A stretch of DNA of 64,000 bases from Guyparkeria halophila. GTDB lineage: Bacteria; Pseudomonadota; Gammaproteobacteria; Halothiobacillales; Halothiobacillaceae. The translations under genes were made by a program, and so were the position numbers. A model generated the notes under the pieces. It did not search any database and had not been told where the DNA came from. It saw only the letters and a list, made by a program, of their open reading frames with translations. The first letter of the stretch is position 1. Every line of letters begins with the position of its first letter. Where the stretch lies: contig NZ_CP140153.1 of the NCBI RefSeq assembly GCF_034479635.1, forward strand, positions 193,501-257,500. The letters run 5' to 3'. Of this stretch, positions 56,184 to 64,000 are shown in pieces.

Positions 56184-56799
56184 GAATCTGTTCGATCAGG
56201 GTATCGACCACTCGGAGCATCTCGACGTTACCGCCGGCCAGTCGACCCGTGACGAGGTAGCGGCCATCGACCAGCAGGGCCGGCACGCCCTGCACGGCGG
56301 CATCCTGGGCGATCTGCCCCGTCTGGCGGATGGCGTTCTGGGTGCCGAAGCCATTGAAGGCCTCGAGGAACGCCTCGCGGTCGACGCCCTGCTTGGCGTA
56401 GAAGTCGGCGATCGAATCGGCATCGGTCAGGCGCGTGCCTTCCTCGTGGATGGCGTGGAACACCTGGGCGTGCGTGTCATCGACCACGCCCAGCTGGTCG
56501 GCGGCATAGAACGCACGCGTCAGCGGCACCCAGTGCTGGCCGAGTGCCAGGGCGCGGCGCTCGAAGACCACGTCCTCGTCCAGCTCCTCGATCCACGGCT
56601 CGAGTTCGCTCTCGAGGTAGTAGCAGTGCGGGCAGCCATACCAGAAGAACTCCTGGACCAGGACCTTGCCTTCCGGCGAGCTGACATCGGTCTGCACTGC
56701 TTTGTAGCCCGGTTCCGCGGCCATCGCGGGGGCGGCCAGTGCCAGGGCGGTGGCGGCCAGCAGCGCGGCGAAGAATGACGTGAGGCGGTTGACGAGCAT
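56167..56799 (-). CDS. dsbA: DsbA family thiol:disulfide interchange protein
   Basis: 210 residues. Periplasmic oxidant that introduces disulfides. Signal peptide (RLTSFFAALLAATALALAAPAMAAEPG, cleaved near residue 28), active site FFWYGCPHCYYLE (CPHC), the helical insertion domain, and the cis-Pro loop QGVPALLVDGRYLV. Located directly downstream of the cytochrome c maturation genes, fitting a role in thiol redox for c-type cytochromes. Confidence 0.95.
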   Translation of the reverse strand: MLVNRLTSFFAALLAATALALAAPAMAAEPGYKAVQTDVSSPEGKVLVQEFFWYGCPHCYYLESELEPWIEELDEDVVFERRALALGQHWVPLTRAFYAADQLGVVDDTHAQVFHAIHEEGTRLTDADSIADFYAKQGVDREAFLEAFNGFGTQNAIRQTGQIAQDAAVQGVPALLVDGRYLVTGRLAGGNVEMLRVVDTLIEQIRDERN

Positions 56800-56869
56800 G
56801 GAGTGTCTCCGTGATTCGATCAGGTGAGGCGTTCAGTGACAGCTCGAAGTCGAGCGGGCCTAAACGAAG

Positions 56870-56910
56870 TATGGGGCAAGCCCGCTGTCCTTGCAGCCGG
56901 CCGCCCCATA
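56870..56910. other. eight-base inverted repeat between resC and dsbA
   Basis: TATGGGGC and GCCCCATA with a 25-base spacer in the 134-bp gap before dsbA. There is no T-run. It might be a regulatory palindrome or a stem in the transcript. Confidence 0.4.
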
Positions 56911-56933
56911 TCGGTTCATTCAATCCGGGCGGG

Positions 56934-58142
56934 TCAGAGTTCGCCGTAGGAGTGCAGCCCGGAGAGGAACATGTTCACGCCCAGGAAGGCGAAGCTGGTG
57001 ATGAACAGGCCGCCGATGCTCCACCAGGCCATGACCGGACCACGCCAACCCTTGGTCAGGCGCATGTGCAGCCAGGCGGCGTAGTTCAGCCAGACGATCA
57101 GTGCCCAGGTCTCCTTCGGGTCCCAGCTCCAGTAACCGCCCCAGGCCTCGGCGGCCCACATGGCGCCGAGGATGGTAGCGATGGTGAAGAAGGCGAAGCC
57201 CAGCGCGATGGCCTTGTACTGGATATCGTCCATCACGGCCAGCGACGGCAGGCGGTCATTTGGGCCGTCACCGCCCATCTTGTCCTTGATCAGATAGGCG
57301 ATGCCCACCATCGCGGCGATGGCGAAGGTGCCGTAACCGATGAAGTTGGCCGGCACGTGGATCTTCATCCACCAACTGTTGAGCGCGGGCACCAGCGGGG
57401 CGATGACCTCGGCATCACGTGTGAATTGGTACCAGAGCAGGAAGCCCAGCGCGACGCCGACGATCAGCATCACGAAGCCGCCCAGGCTGCGGTTGTTGTA
57501 GCGCTTCTCGTAATAGAGATACAGCAGCGCGGTGACCACGGCGAAGACGATGAACACCTCGTAGAGGTTGCTCACCGGGATGTGGCCGTAGTCGAGGTTG
57601 ATCAGGTAGCCCTCGCGCCAACGGGAGAAAAAGCCGATGAAGCCCATGGCCACACCGCTCCAGACCAGGGCGCTGCCGACCTTCAGGCCGTACGCCGAAC
57701 GGGTCAGCGTGCTGATGAAGTAGGTGGGGATGGAGAGGAAGAACAGCGCCACCATCCACATGGTGGCGGCCTGGCTGGAGAGCAGGAACTTGAACAGGAA
57801 GGTCGATTCCTGGAACTCGGCCAGCGCGGCCCGTCCAATCGCGCCGTCGGCGCCCAGGATGTTGTATCGCCACAGGGCGAACAGCGAGACCGCGGCGACC
57901 ACGGCGGTGAGCCAGCGGGTCGCCGGCCAGATCCAACCCAAAAAGCCCAGGCCGAGGGCAGCGCCGAATAGCGTCCCGGTGGCGTAAAAATCGAGCGAGG
58001 CGCTGTACTGGGCGTAGCCGATGCCGGCGCCGACTAGCATGGCGATGGCCCACAGGGCGTCGATCAGACCGAAGCTACGCCGTTGGGGTAGCTCGGAGCT
58101 GGGTTGATAGCCGTTGACCATCTGTTCGTTGGGGACAGACAT
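56934..58142 (-). CDS. resC: cytochrome c biogenesis protein ResC/CcsA type (heme handling)
   Basis: 402 residues, about eight to nine membrane helices. System II cytochrome c synthase partner of ResB. The tryptophan-rich heme-binding segment reads WGGYWSWDPKETWAL, with flanking conserved histidines in KIHVPANFIGY and AAWLHMRLTKGW. The ATG at 58142 has AGGAG nine bases upstream; an in-frame start 12 codons earlier that overlaps resB is less likely. Named CcsB in some databases. Confidence 0.94.
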   Translation of the reverse strand: MSVPNEQMVNGYQPSSELPQRRSFGLIDALWAIAMLVGAGIGYAQYSASLDFYATGTLFGAALGLGFLGWIWPATRWLTAVVAAVSLFALWRYNILGADGAIGRAALAEFQESTFLFKFLLSSQAATMWMVALFFLSIPTYFISTLTRSAYGLKVGSALVWSGVAMGFIGFFSRWREGYLINLDYGHIPVSNLYEVFIVFAVVTALLYLYYEKRYNNRSLGGFVMLIVGVALGFLLWYQFTRDAEVIAPLVPALNSWWMKIHVPANFIGYGTFAIAAMVGIAYLIKDKMGGDGPNDRLPSLAVMDDIQYKAIALGFAFFTIATILGAMWAAEAWGGYWSWDPKETWALIVWLNYAAWLHMRLTKGWRGPVMAWWSIGGLFITSFAFLGVNMFLSGLHSYGEL

Positions 58143-58174
58143 GGGCGATTTCTCCTGCGCGGATTGTCTTGCCG

Positions 58175-60256
58175 TCATTCCGGCCGGCCGGGCTTATCCG
58201 GGTCGGACGGTGGGTTTTTATGCTCGTTTGACTCGGTCTGCCGCTGAAGTTCATCGCTGAACTGGGCAAACGCCTGGTCGAAGTCGATATTCTTGCGGGC
58301 ATCCGTGCCGGCGACCACGACACGGTGGTGCGCCGAATCGCCATCATCGTTCACCCCGGCCGGTTTGATCAACACCCACAGTCGGCGGTAGTGGATGTAG
58401 AACAGCATGAAGATGCCCAAGGTCAGCATCAGCGAGCCCAGGTACACCCAGAACATGCCCGGGGCGCGGGTTATTTCCAGCCCGGTCGACTGGATGTGGT
58501 TGAAGCCGGTGGGCGCGACGAAGATCGGCGAGCCGTAATTGGGGATAACCGTGACCACGTCGAGCGCGTTCTCGAAGAATTCCGCATCCTGGTCGGTGAA
58601 CTCCTCGATCCCCTGTGCCTGCAGTGTTTCCATGTAGGCACGCATCAGCACCGATTGCACCACGCGGAACGAGGATTCGCGGGCCTGGTCGGCCATCTCC
58701 GGCGGCATGTCGCGCTCGGCGAGCTGGCGGTCGACCTGCTCACCCAGGGCGGAAAAGCCCTGCTCGACGAAGGTCTCGACCATGTCGGCGATCGAGCGGG
58801 CCGCGGCACTCTGGGCCGCGCCCCCCTGTCCACCCTGCGGGGTCTGCGCGACCAGGTCGGCGGCGATGCGGGTGATCTCGTCGCTATCCTTCAATGTCGC
58901 GTAGAAGGCCATGAAGGTGTCGAGCGAGCCGTTGCGATCGGCCGGGATGAACAGGAACTGCTGTTGGGCACCCACCTCGGGGGTCACGCCGCTGAGGAAG
59001 TACCGGGTGCCGTCGAAATCGACCGGCTGGAAGTAGTTCTCGTACTCGATCGCCTGACCGGCGGCGTCGCGCACGCGGAAGGTGACCGACGGGCCGAAGT
59101 TGGTGTTTTCCGTGTTGCCGTCCGGACCTTCGGTGGGATTGACGTTGAACAGCGAGAAGTCGCGGAACTCGAGGGTGTATTTCTCGCCGTTGAACTCGAA
59201 GGTGCGTTCCTGGTTGACCTTGCCCTCGAGCGCCTGCTTGGTGCCGGCGTCGCCGAACAGCTGCCAGGCGTTGAACTCGAGCTCGGTGCCGCCATCGCCG
59301 AAGCTCGACTGGAAGATGTTGTAGCCCTGGTACTTGAGCGGGTGGTTGACCCGGATCGTCTCCTCGATCACCTCACCGGTGTCCTTGTCGGTGAGCTTGA
59401 GGTTCGAGTTGAAGGACTTGGGCATGCCGGTGTCGTAGAACTCGACGAAGAAGTCCTCGACCTCGATCTTGAACGGCAGGTTCTGAACCACGTAGCCGTC
59501 TTTCAGGCCGATGAAGGCGACATCGCCCCACTTGCCCTCGGGGATGTTCACCGAACCGCGAAAGCCGGCCAGTGACCCCGGCGGCAGGTGAGATTCCTGG
59601 GGCACCTGGCTGACCGGCAGGTCACGGGTCTCCACCTCGACCACGCCCACCATGTTGAGCGCCTTGAGATACATCTTACTGTCGATCAGGCCGCCGACCA
59701 GGATCACCACCATCCCCAGGTGGGTGAGCACGTAGCCGATGCGGTTCATGCCGCCCTTGCGCGCGGCCACCAGGGTTTCGCCGTCGCGTTCCTTGACCCG
59801 CGCCTTGTAGCCCAATTGCTGGAACAGCCCCTGGGTACGCTCGACGATGGTCGCGGCGGGCAGGTCGCTCTCGTACTGGCGGGAATGGGCGAAGGCTCGC
59901 AGCGACTTCTCCTGCGCGTTTAGCTTGAAGCTCTTGATGTCGCGCAGAAAGCCCGGGGTGTTGCGGGTCAGGCAGGCGCTGGTCGAGGCGAGCAGGAACA
60001 GCAGGATGAGGACGAACCAGCCGGCCGAGTAGACATCGTTGAGCTTCAAGGTCATGAAGACCTCGTACCAGAACGGGCCGAACTCGATCAGGTAGTCGTT
60101 GAACGGCTGGTTCTGCTGCAGCACGGTGCCGATCACCGAGGCGATCGCGAGGATCGAGAGCAGCGCGATCGCCAGGTTCATCGAGGTCAGCCAGGTGAAC
60201 AGGCGCGAGCTCAAGCTGCGGCGGCGTTTGCGGGCGGTTTGGGCCTGGGAGGTCAT
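58175..60256 (-). CDS. resB: cytochrome c biogenesis protein ResB/Ccs1
   Basis: 693 residues. Membrane helices near 25-45, 70-90 and 170-190 and a last one near 620-640 surround a large periplasmic domain. Seen: LTSMNLAIALLSILAIASVIGTVLQQ, GPFWYEVFMTLKLNDVYSAGWF, NRIGYVLTHLGMVVILVGGLIDS and FQSSFGDGGTELEF, all typical of ResB. It delivers and ligates heme to apocytochromes with ResC, using reduced CxxCH thiols. Located between cytochrome c4 and resC on the same strand. Confidence 0.95.
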   Translation of the reverse strand: MTSQAQTARKRRRSLSSRLFTWLTSMNLAIALLSILAIASVIGTVLQQNQPFNDYLIEFGPFWYEVFMTLKLNDVYSAGWFVLILLFLLASTSACLTRNTPGFLRDIKSFKLNAQEKSLRAFAHSRQYESDLPAATIVERTQGLFQQLGYKARVKERDGETLVAARKGGMNRIGYVLTHLGMVVILVGGLIDSKMYLKALNMVGVVEVETRDLPVSQVPQESHLPPGSLAGFRGSVNIPEGKWGDVAFIGLKDGYVVQNLPFKIEVEDFFVEFYDTGMPKSFNSNLKLTDKDTGEVIEETIRVNHPLKYQGYNIFQSSFGDGGTELEFNAWQLFGDAGTKQALEGKVNQERTFEFNGEKYTLEFRDFSLFNVNPTEGPDGNTENTNFGPSVTFRVRDAAGQAIEYENYFQPVDFDGTRYFLSGVTPEVGAQQQFLFIPADRNGSLDTFMAFYATLKDSDEITRIAADLVAQTPQGGQGGAAQSAAARSIADMVETFVEQGFSALGEQVDRQLAERDMPPEMADQARESSFRVVQSVLMRAYMETLQAQGIEEFTDQDAEFFENALDVVTVIPNYGSPIFVAPTGFNHIQSTGLEITRAPGMFWVYLGSLMLTLGIFMLFYIHYRRLWVLIKPAGVNDDGDSAHHRVVVAGTDARKNIDFDQAFAQFSDELQRQTESNEHKNPPSDPDKPGRPE

Positions 60257-60396
60257 CGGCTAGCCTTCGCGGGGATCGGGTAGGTTCATGGCGGCTGTCG
60301 GCATCGGGGTGCGTTCGCCAGCCGGTTCAGACGCCGCGGCGCCGACCGGGTTCCCTGACAAGCGGAGCCCCGGGTGGTGCGCTGACATGTTGGCGC

Positions 60397-61032
60397 TCAG
60401 TCGAGGCTGGCAATGTGCGCGGCCAGGGCGTCGATTTCCGCGTCGGAGAGCTCGGCGGCCAGCGGGATCATCAGTTCGGCCTGACCATGGGCGCGCGTGC
60501 CGCTGCGGTAGTCCTTGAGCGACTGGGCGACGTAGCCCGCGCTCAGGCCGCGCAGGGCCGGAAAGCCGGCCGGCTGGTTGCCATGGCCTTCGCTGTGGTG
60601 GCAGGCGGCACAGGCGGCGACGTTGTCGCGACCGTGATGGTACAGGTCCGCGCCCAATGCCGAACCTTCGTCGGCCGGGCTGGCCACCTTGCGCTCCTGG
60701 GCGGCGTAGTAGGCGGCGATATCCTGGATCTGCTGGTCGCTCAGACCGGCGGCCTGTCCGGCCATGATGGCGTTCTCGCGCTTGCCGTCACGATAGGCGG
60801 TCAGCTGCGAGGCAAGGTACGTTGCCGGCTGGCCGGCAAGCGACGGGAAGGCCGGGTTGTTGCTGTTGCCCTTGGCGCCGTGACAGGCGGCGCAGGACTG
60901 GGCCGCCTCGCGGCCGGCCTTGATCGAGCCGGCCTCGCTGGCATGGGCGGCGCCGGCGAGAAAGGAGAGCCCCATCAGCATGCCGGCGGCGAAACGGCCG
61001 CGACGCGGCATCGGGTGAACTGCTGTCATCAT
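60397..61032 (-). CDS. cytochrome c4 (diheme)
   Basis: About 211 residues. A signal peptide (PRRGRFAAGMLMGLSFLAGAAHAS) is followed by two cytochrome c domains, each with CAACH (SCAACHGAKGNSNNPAFPSLAGQ and ACAACHHSEGHGNQPAGFPALRG) and distal methionines in NAIMAGQAAGLSDQQI and ELMIPLAAELSDAEI. Diheme electron carrier to terminal oxidases in the periplasm. ATG at 61032 preferred to a TTG three codons earlier. Next genes encode its own maturation system. Confidence 0.93.
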   Translation of the reverse strand: MMTAVHPMPRRGRFAAGMLMGLSFLAGAAHASEAGSIKAGREAAQSCAACHGAKGNSNNPAFPSLAGQPATYLASQLTAYRDGKRENAIMAGQAAGLSDQQIQDIAAYYAAQERKVASPADEGSALGADLYHHGRDNVAACAACHHSEGHGNQPAGFPALRGLSAGYVAQSLKDYRSGTRAHGQAELMIPLAAELSDAEIDALAAHIASLD

Positions 61033-61097
61033 CGCTAACAATCTCGTTGTGGTTCGCGTTGGGCCGGCCCTGGCCGTTCAGTCTTTTTAGCGCCCCG

Positions 61098-61103
61098 ATT
61101 ATA
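61098..61103 (-). promoter_or_regulatory. consensus -10 (TATAAT) for cytochrome c4
   Basis: On the minus strand a perfect TATAAT lies about 65 bases upstream of the cytochrome c4 start in the divergent gap with engB. The -35 region is weak, which would suit an activator-dependent promoter. Confidence 0.5.
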
Positions 61104-61279
61104 GGAACTTGGCCGAGTATTTCACTGCGACATTGCCGACTCGACACCGGGGCCCGTAAAAACGACCCGTAATCAAACCGCATAAGTCACTCGCTTGCAA
61201 CCTCGCGGCGTGGCAGGATGCCTGCATCCGGACCTGGGTCCGTTTGCCCCCTTTTTTCTTCAATGCCTGGTTGAACCGC

Positions 61280-61915
61280 ATGACCGACGCCACTCGACAT
61301 CAGCGCCGCCTGTTCGACGCCGCCTCCTTTATTAAGAGTGCGCCGCGCCTGGCCGATATCGGCGAGGACATCGGTGCCGAGGTCGCCTTCGCCGGGCGTT
61401 CGAATGCCGGCAAGTCCACCGCGCTCAATGCCCTGGTCGGGCAGAAGGCGCTGGCGCGCACCTCGCGCACCCCGGGGCGCACCCAGATGATCAACCTGTT
61501 CGGCCTGGGCGGCGAGACGGAAGGGGCCAGGCGCCGGCTGGTCGACCTGCCCGGCTACGGCTACGCCAAGGTGCCCGAGCGGGTGCGCCGCACCTGGGGC
61601 GAGGCGATGGCGCAGTACTTCGCCGAGCGCCAGTCGCTGGTCGGTGTGGTGGTGATCATGGACATTCGTCATCCGCTCAAGGCGCTCGACCAGCAGATGC
61701 TCGATTACGCGGTGGCGCGCGGCCTGCCGGTGCTCGCCCTGCTGACCAAGGCCGACAAGCTCAGCTTCGGCCAGGCCAAGCAGACCGTCGCACGGCTGGC
61801 GCGCGAGCACCCCCTGCCCGATTGCCAGTGGATGGCCTTCTCCGGCACCAAGGGCACCCATGTGCGTGAGGTCCGCGACGTGATCAGCGAGTGGCTGGAT
61901 CGCGCCCCGGACTGA
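61280..61915 (+). CDS. engB: ribosome biogenesis GTPase EngB/YihA
   Basis: 211 residues. GTPase required for large ribosomal subunit assembly. All G motifs are visible: GRSNAGKST (G1), TSRTPGRTQ (G2), DLPGYGYAKV (G3), TKADK (G4) and SGTKG (G5). ATG at 61280 gives MTDATRHQRRLF; a TTG 12 codons earlier is rejected. Divergent from cytochrome c4 and convergent with the next hydrolase, with only four bases between stops. Confidence 0.96.
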   Translation: MTDATRHQRRLFDAASFIKSAPRLADIGEDIGAEVAFAGRSNAGKSTALNALVGQKALARTSRTPGRTQMINLFGLGGETEGARRRLVDLPGYGYAKVPERVRRTWGEAMAQYFAERQSLVGVVVIMDIRHPLKALDQQMLDYAVARGLPVLALLTKADKLSFGQAKQTVARLAREHPLPDCQWMAFSGTKGTHVREVRDVISEWLDRAPD

Positions 61916-61919
61916 GTGA

Positions 61920-62654
61920 TCAGCGCGTCTCGACGGTCAGATCGGCGACCAGCGGCAGGTGATCGGAGATGCGCGGCACGATCGGGTCGCGGATTGCCTT
62001 GAGGGCGTGGGCGTGCACCGGCCCGCGCAGCCAGATCTGATCGAGCGGCAGCAGTGGCCGACCGGCCGGGAAGGTGCGTCGCGCCGGCAGGCGGGTCAGC
62101 TCGCGGTGGAGTGCCCGCAGGCTCCTGGCCCGCGGCAGCCATTCATTGAAATCGCCGGCCAACAGCAGCGGCGCATCGGTCGGTAGCCCGGCGAGCGCCT
62201 CGGCCAACCGTCGTCCCTGCTCGCGACGCTCGACCAGCCCCAGCCCGAGGTGCACCACCCAGCAGTGCAGCGTCCTTTCGGGCAATTGGATGCGCGCCCG
62301 CAGGGCCTGGCGCGGTTCGCGATCGACGTGCGAGAGCTCCAGCGGGGTCTCGGGATGAATCGGCCAGCGCGAGGCGATCAGGTTGCCAAACCCGGTCACC
62401 TCGCCCGGGCGGTGCAGGCAGCCGCGCTCGTGGGTGGGGGCGAACAGCCAGTGCGGCAGGATCGGTTCGATTGCCCGCAGCAGACGGTCGTCGGCCGGCT
62501 CGGCGGCGAGGTTCGCCTCCTGTAACGCGACCACGTCCGGTGCGAGCAGGCGCAACACCCGCGCGGTGCGTTCCGGGGTGTAGCGGCCGCGATGGTCGAT
62601 GCAGCTGTGGATGTTCCAGGTCACGACACGCAGCCGACGCCCGGTGTCCGTCAT
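61920..62654 (-). CDS. endonuclease/exonuclease/phosphatase family protein
   Basis: 244 residues. EEP fold: LRVVTWNIHSCIDHRGRY, DVVALQEANLAAE (metal Glu), HCWVVHLGLGLVERREQGRRL, LLLAGDFNEWLPRAR and RISDHLPLVADL. Members next to phospholipase D-type genes are common and may act in lipid metabolism. Its ATG (62654) overlaps the stop of the PLD-VTT gene by four bases, so it is coupled to it. A longer frame running further upstream in the PLD gene is a shadow. Confidence 0.87.
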   Translation of the reverse strand: MTDTGRRLRVVTWNIHSCIDHRGRYTPERTARVLRLLAPDVVALQEANLAAEPADDRLLRAIEPILPHWLFAPTHERGCLHRPGEVTGFGNLIASRWPIHPETPLELSHVDREPRQALRARIQLPERTLHCWVVHLGLGLVERREQGRRLAEALAGLPTDAPLLLAGDFNEWLPRARSLRALHRELTRLPARRTFPAGRPLLPLDQIWLRGPVHAHALKAIRDPIVPRISDHLPLVADLTVETR

Positions 62655-64000
62655 GATGCCCCCGAGGCCTGCTCGCGCAGGGCCAGCCAGCGTGACAGCC
62701 CCCAGCCGATGCCGATGAACACCGTGGTGATCAGTGCCAGCAGGCCGATGGTGGCCGGCGAGGGCTCGAGCAGCGTGCGCAGCAACTGGTCGGAGAAAAT
62801 CGTCAGCGCCACGGTGCCGGGCACGAGTCCAGCCAGGCTGCCGACCAGAAAGTCGCGAAAACGAATGCGGGTGGCACCGGCAACCAGGTTGACCACCGCG
62901 AACGGGGCCAGCGGCACCAGGCGCAACGAGAACACGGTCAGGATGCCGCGGCGGGCCAGCGTGCGAGAGAGTCGATCCAGGCGCTTGCCCGCCAGGCGAC
63001 GCAGCGCCTCGCTGCCAAGGAAATGGCCCGCGAGAAAGCCGGTCAGCGCCGCGATCACCAGCGCGCCGTAGGCCAGCCCAAAACCCGCCCAGGCGCCGAA
63101 CAGCAACCCGGCGGCCACCACCACCGGCGTGGCCGGTATGCCCAGCAGCAGGCCGGCGATGGCCAGGCCGAGAAAGAGCCAGGTGCCACCGGGCGTGTCG
63201 CGCAGATCGGCCAATTGACCGAGCAGCTCCCCCGGGGCCAGCGCCTCGCCCAACGGGGTGAACTTGAGCGCCCCGGCGATCACCACCAGCAGCGCGATCA
63301 GCACCGCAAAACCCGCCGCCTTGCGTCGCACGGGGCGGCGCGCCTTCTTCTCGATGAACATGTCGATCAGTTCCTCCGGCGGGCGGGCTCGTTCGGGGTC
63401 GATGACGGCGGCGTCCGGCACCTGGCGGTCGATGGCCGGGTCGAGGGTGACGGTCAACGGTTCGAGCCAACGATCCCCGCCCGAGCGGTTGAGCGCGTCG
63501 ATCGCCCCGGCGACCGAGCCCTGCTCGGCCTCGGCCGCCGCGACCGCCGCCGGCGTGGTGCCGAGATGCTCGGCCAGCAGCTCACGACGCATGGCGGCGA
63601 TCGCCGCACGGCTCTCTTCGCGATCGCCGAGCAGGGAGAGGTTCAATTCGCTGTCGAAACCCATCGAGCGATTCGAGGTATTGGCCGAGCCGAGGTTGAT
63701 CTCGCGGTTATCGCCGATGACGAGCTTGGAGTGCAGGCTCACCATGGCGGGCTCCAGCTCGGCCACGGCCGGATAGTAGAGCCGCAGGCGGCCGTGCCGG
63801 TCGGCGTCGCGCAGGCGTTTGATCAGGCGGGCGCGCAGCACGTCCATGGTCAGCCGTTCCAGCCAGCCGTCCTTCTCCCGCGGCAGCAGCAGGATCACCT
63901 CGGGGCCGTGCTCGGCCTGCAGCCGTTCCACCAGGGCCTCGCCGATCCGGTGGCTGGTGAAATACTGGTTTTCGATATAGATGCAGTGGCGCGCCTCGGC
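62651..64000 (-). CDS. phospholipase D-like/VTT-domain fusion protein (N-terminus cut by window end)
   Basis: 449 residues are visible; the 5' part lies beyond 64000. The visible start reads IYIENQYFTSHRIG, a PLD-superfamily segment, followed by the second HKD motif VSLHSKLVIGDNREINLGSANTSNRS. After a linker, a VTT/SNARE-associated (DedA-like) membrane domain begins near the middle (AAGFAVLIALLVVIAGALKF), with GIPATPVVVAAGLLFGAWAGFGLAYGALV and LVPLAPFAVVNLVAGATRIRF. PLD-VTT fusions are known; they probably act in phospholipid synthesis or transport. Confidence 0.88.
   Translation of the reverse strand, partial: AEARHCIYIENQYFTSHRIGEALVERLQAEHGPEVILLLPREKDGWLERLTMDVLRARLIKRLRDADRHGRLRLYYPAVAELEPAMVSLHSKLVIGDNREINLGSANTSNRSMGFDSELNLSLLGDREESRAAIAAMRRELLAEHLGTTPAAVAAAEAEQGSVAGAIDALNRSGGDRWLEPLTVTLDPAIDRQVPDAAVIDPERARPPEELIDMFIEKKARRPVRRKAAGFAVLIALLVVIAGALKFTPLGEALAPGELLGQLADLRDTPGGTWLFLGLAIAGLLLGIPATPVVVAAGLLFGAWAGFGLAYGALVIAALTGFLAGHFLGSEALRRLAGKRLDRLSRTLARRGILTVFSLRLVPLAPFAVVNLVAGATRIRFRDFLVGSLAGLVPGTVALTIFSDQLLRTLLEPSPATIGLLALITTVFIGIGWGLSRWLALREQASGAS

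Noticed and set aside
56811-57971. 386-codon frame antisense to resC, rich in His/Gln/Asp/Gly
   Set aside because: Antisense of a hydrophobic membrane protein gives such composition; resC motifs are clear on the minus strand.
61920-63470. Long 516-codon frame combining the EEP hydrolase with upstream sequence
   Set aside because: The upstream part is out of frame within the PLD-VTT gene. The real start is the ATG at 62654 that overlaps that gene's stop.

Overview
The window is a GC-rich (about two-thirds G+C by eye), gene-dense bacterial chromosome segment. Gene content points to a gammaproteobacterium: recF-gyrB order, a gmk-rpoZ-spoT cluster, a hemC-hemD-hemX-hemY-ubiD run, an AlgZ/AlgR-like pair divergent from argH, glnE, and a RadC/Ung pair. 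System II (ResB/ResC) cytochrome c maturation beside cytochrome c4, a periplasmic DsrE-like protein and a bufferin/Hvf-type peptide locus would fit a chemolithotrophic sulfur oxidiser such as Guyparkeria/Halothiobacillus, but the genus is only a guess. recF-gyrB at the left edge suggests the replication origin lies just outside. No rRNA, tRNA, CRISPR array, prophage or complete insertion sequence was seen.

Layout. 1-6 kb: recF (partial), an interspersed repeat, gyrB, a LemA/GIDE membrane pair and an exonuclease III. 6-13.6 kb: glnE, a DsrE-like protein, a PPP-type phosphatase with a small ORF, purH and a beta-hydroxyacid dehydrogenase. 13.8-18.3 kb: dgt, a YfbR-like nucleotidase, an unrecognised two-gene membrane pair, trxB. 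18.5-27.3 kb: hemH, a CinA/MoaB-like protein, a DegP/Q protease, a second exonuclease III, a SlyB-like lipoprotein, gmk-rpoZ-spoT-ridA. 27.3-29.7 kb: a membrane protein, a DUF481 outer-membrane protein, a BolA protein.

29.8-36.8 kb is a one-strand block that can be read as a single operon: AlgZ-like kinase, AlgR-like regulator, a Cys-rich SO_0444-type metal permease, a YfcE-like phosphoesterase, a PfkB sugar-kinase/Rieske iron-sulfur fusion and a PAS-GGDEF-EAL enzyme. Several of these genes overlap. argH diverges from it. Downstream of argH is a small accessory patch: a ParE-type toxin-antitoxin pair, a decayed second copy of the argH 3' end and an AT-richer membrane ORF. Next come an esterase, pdxH-ung, a cluster of REP elements and radC.

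42.6-45.6 kb holds a compact RiPP locus (two-cysteine precursor, DUF692 enzyme, DUF2063 partner). It has an ECF-like promoter, a hairpin between precursor and enzymes, and a periplasmic thioredoxin upstream. 45.8-52.1 kb is the hemCDXY-ubiD run. 52.1-61 kb, all on the minus strand, holds a diguanylate cyclase, an EEP hydrolase, an acetolactate synthase-like enzyme, DsbA, ResC, ResB and cytochrome c4. The right edge has engB, another EEP hydrolase and a PLD-VTT fusion cut by the window end.

The strongest candidates for something new are the PfkB-Rieske fusion and its predicted operon, the minimal bufferin-like locus, the argH scar with its toxin-antitoxin pair, and a three-copy intergenic repeat family.
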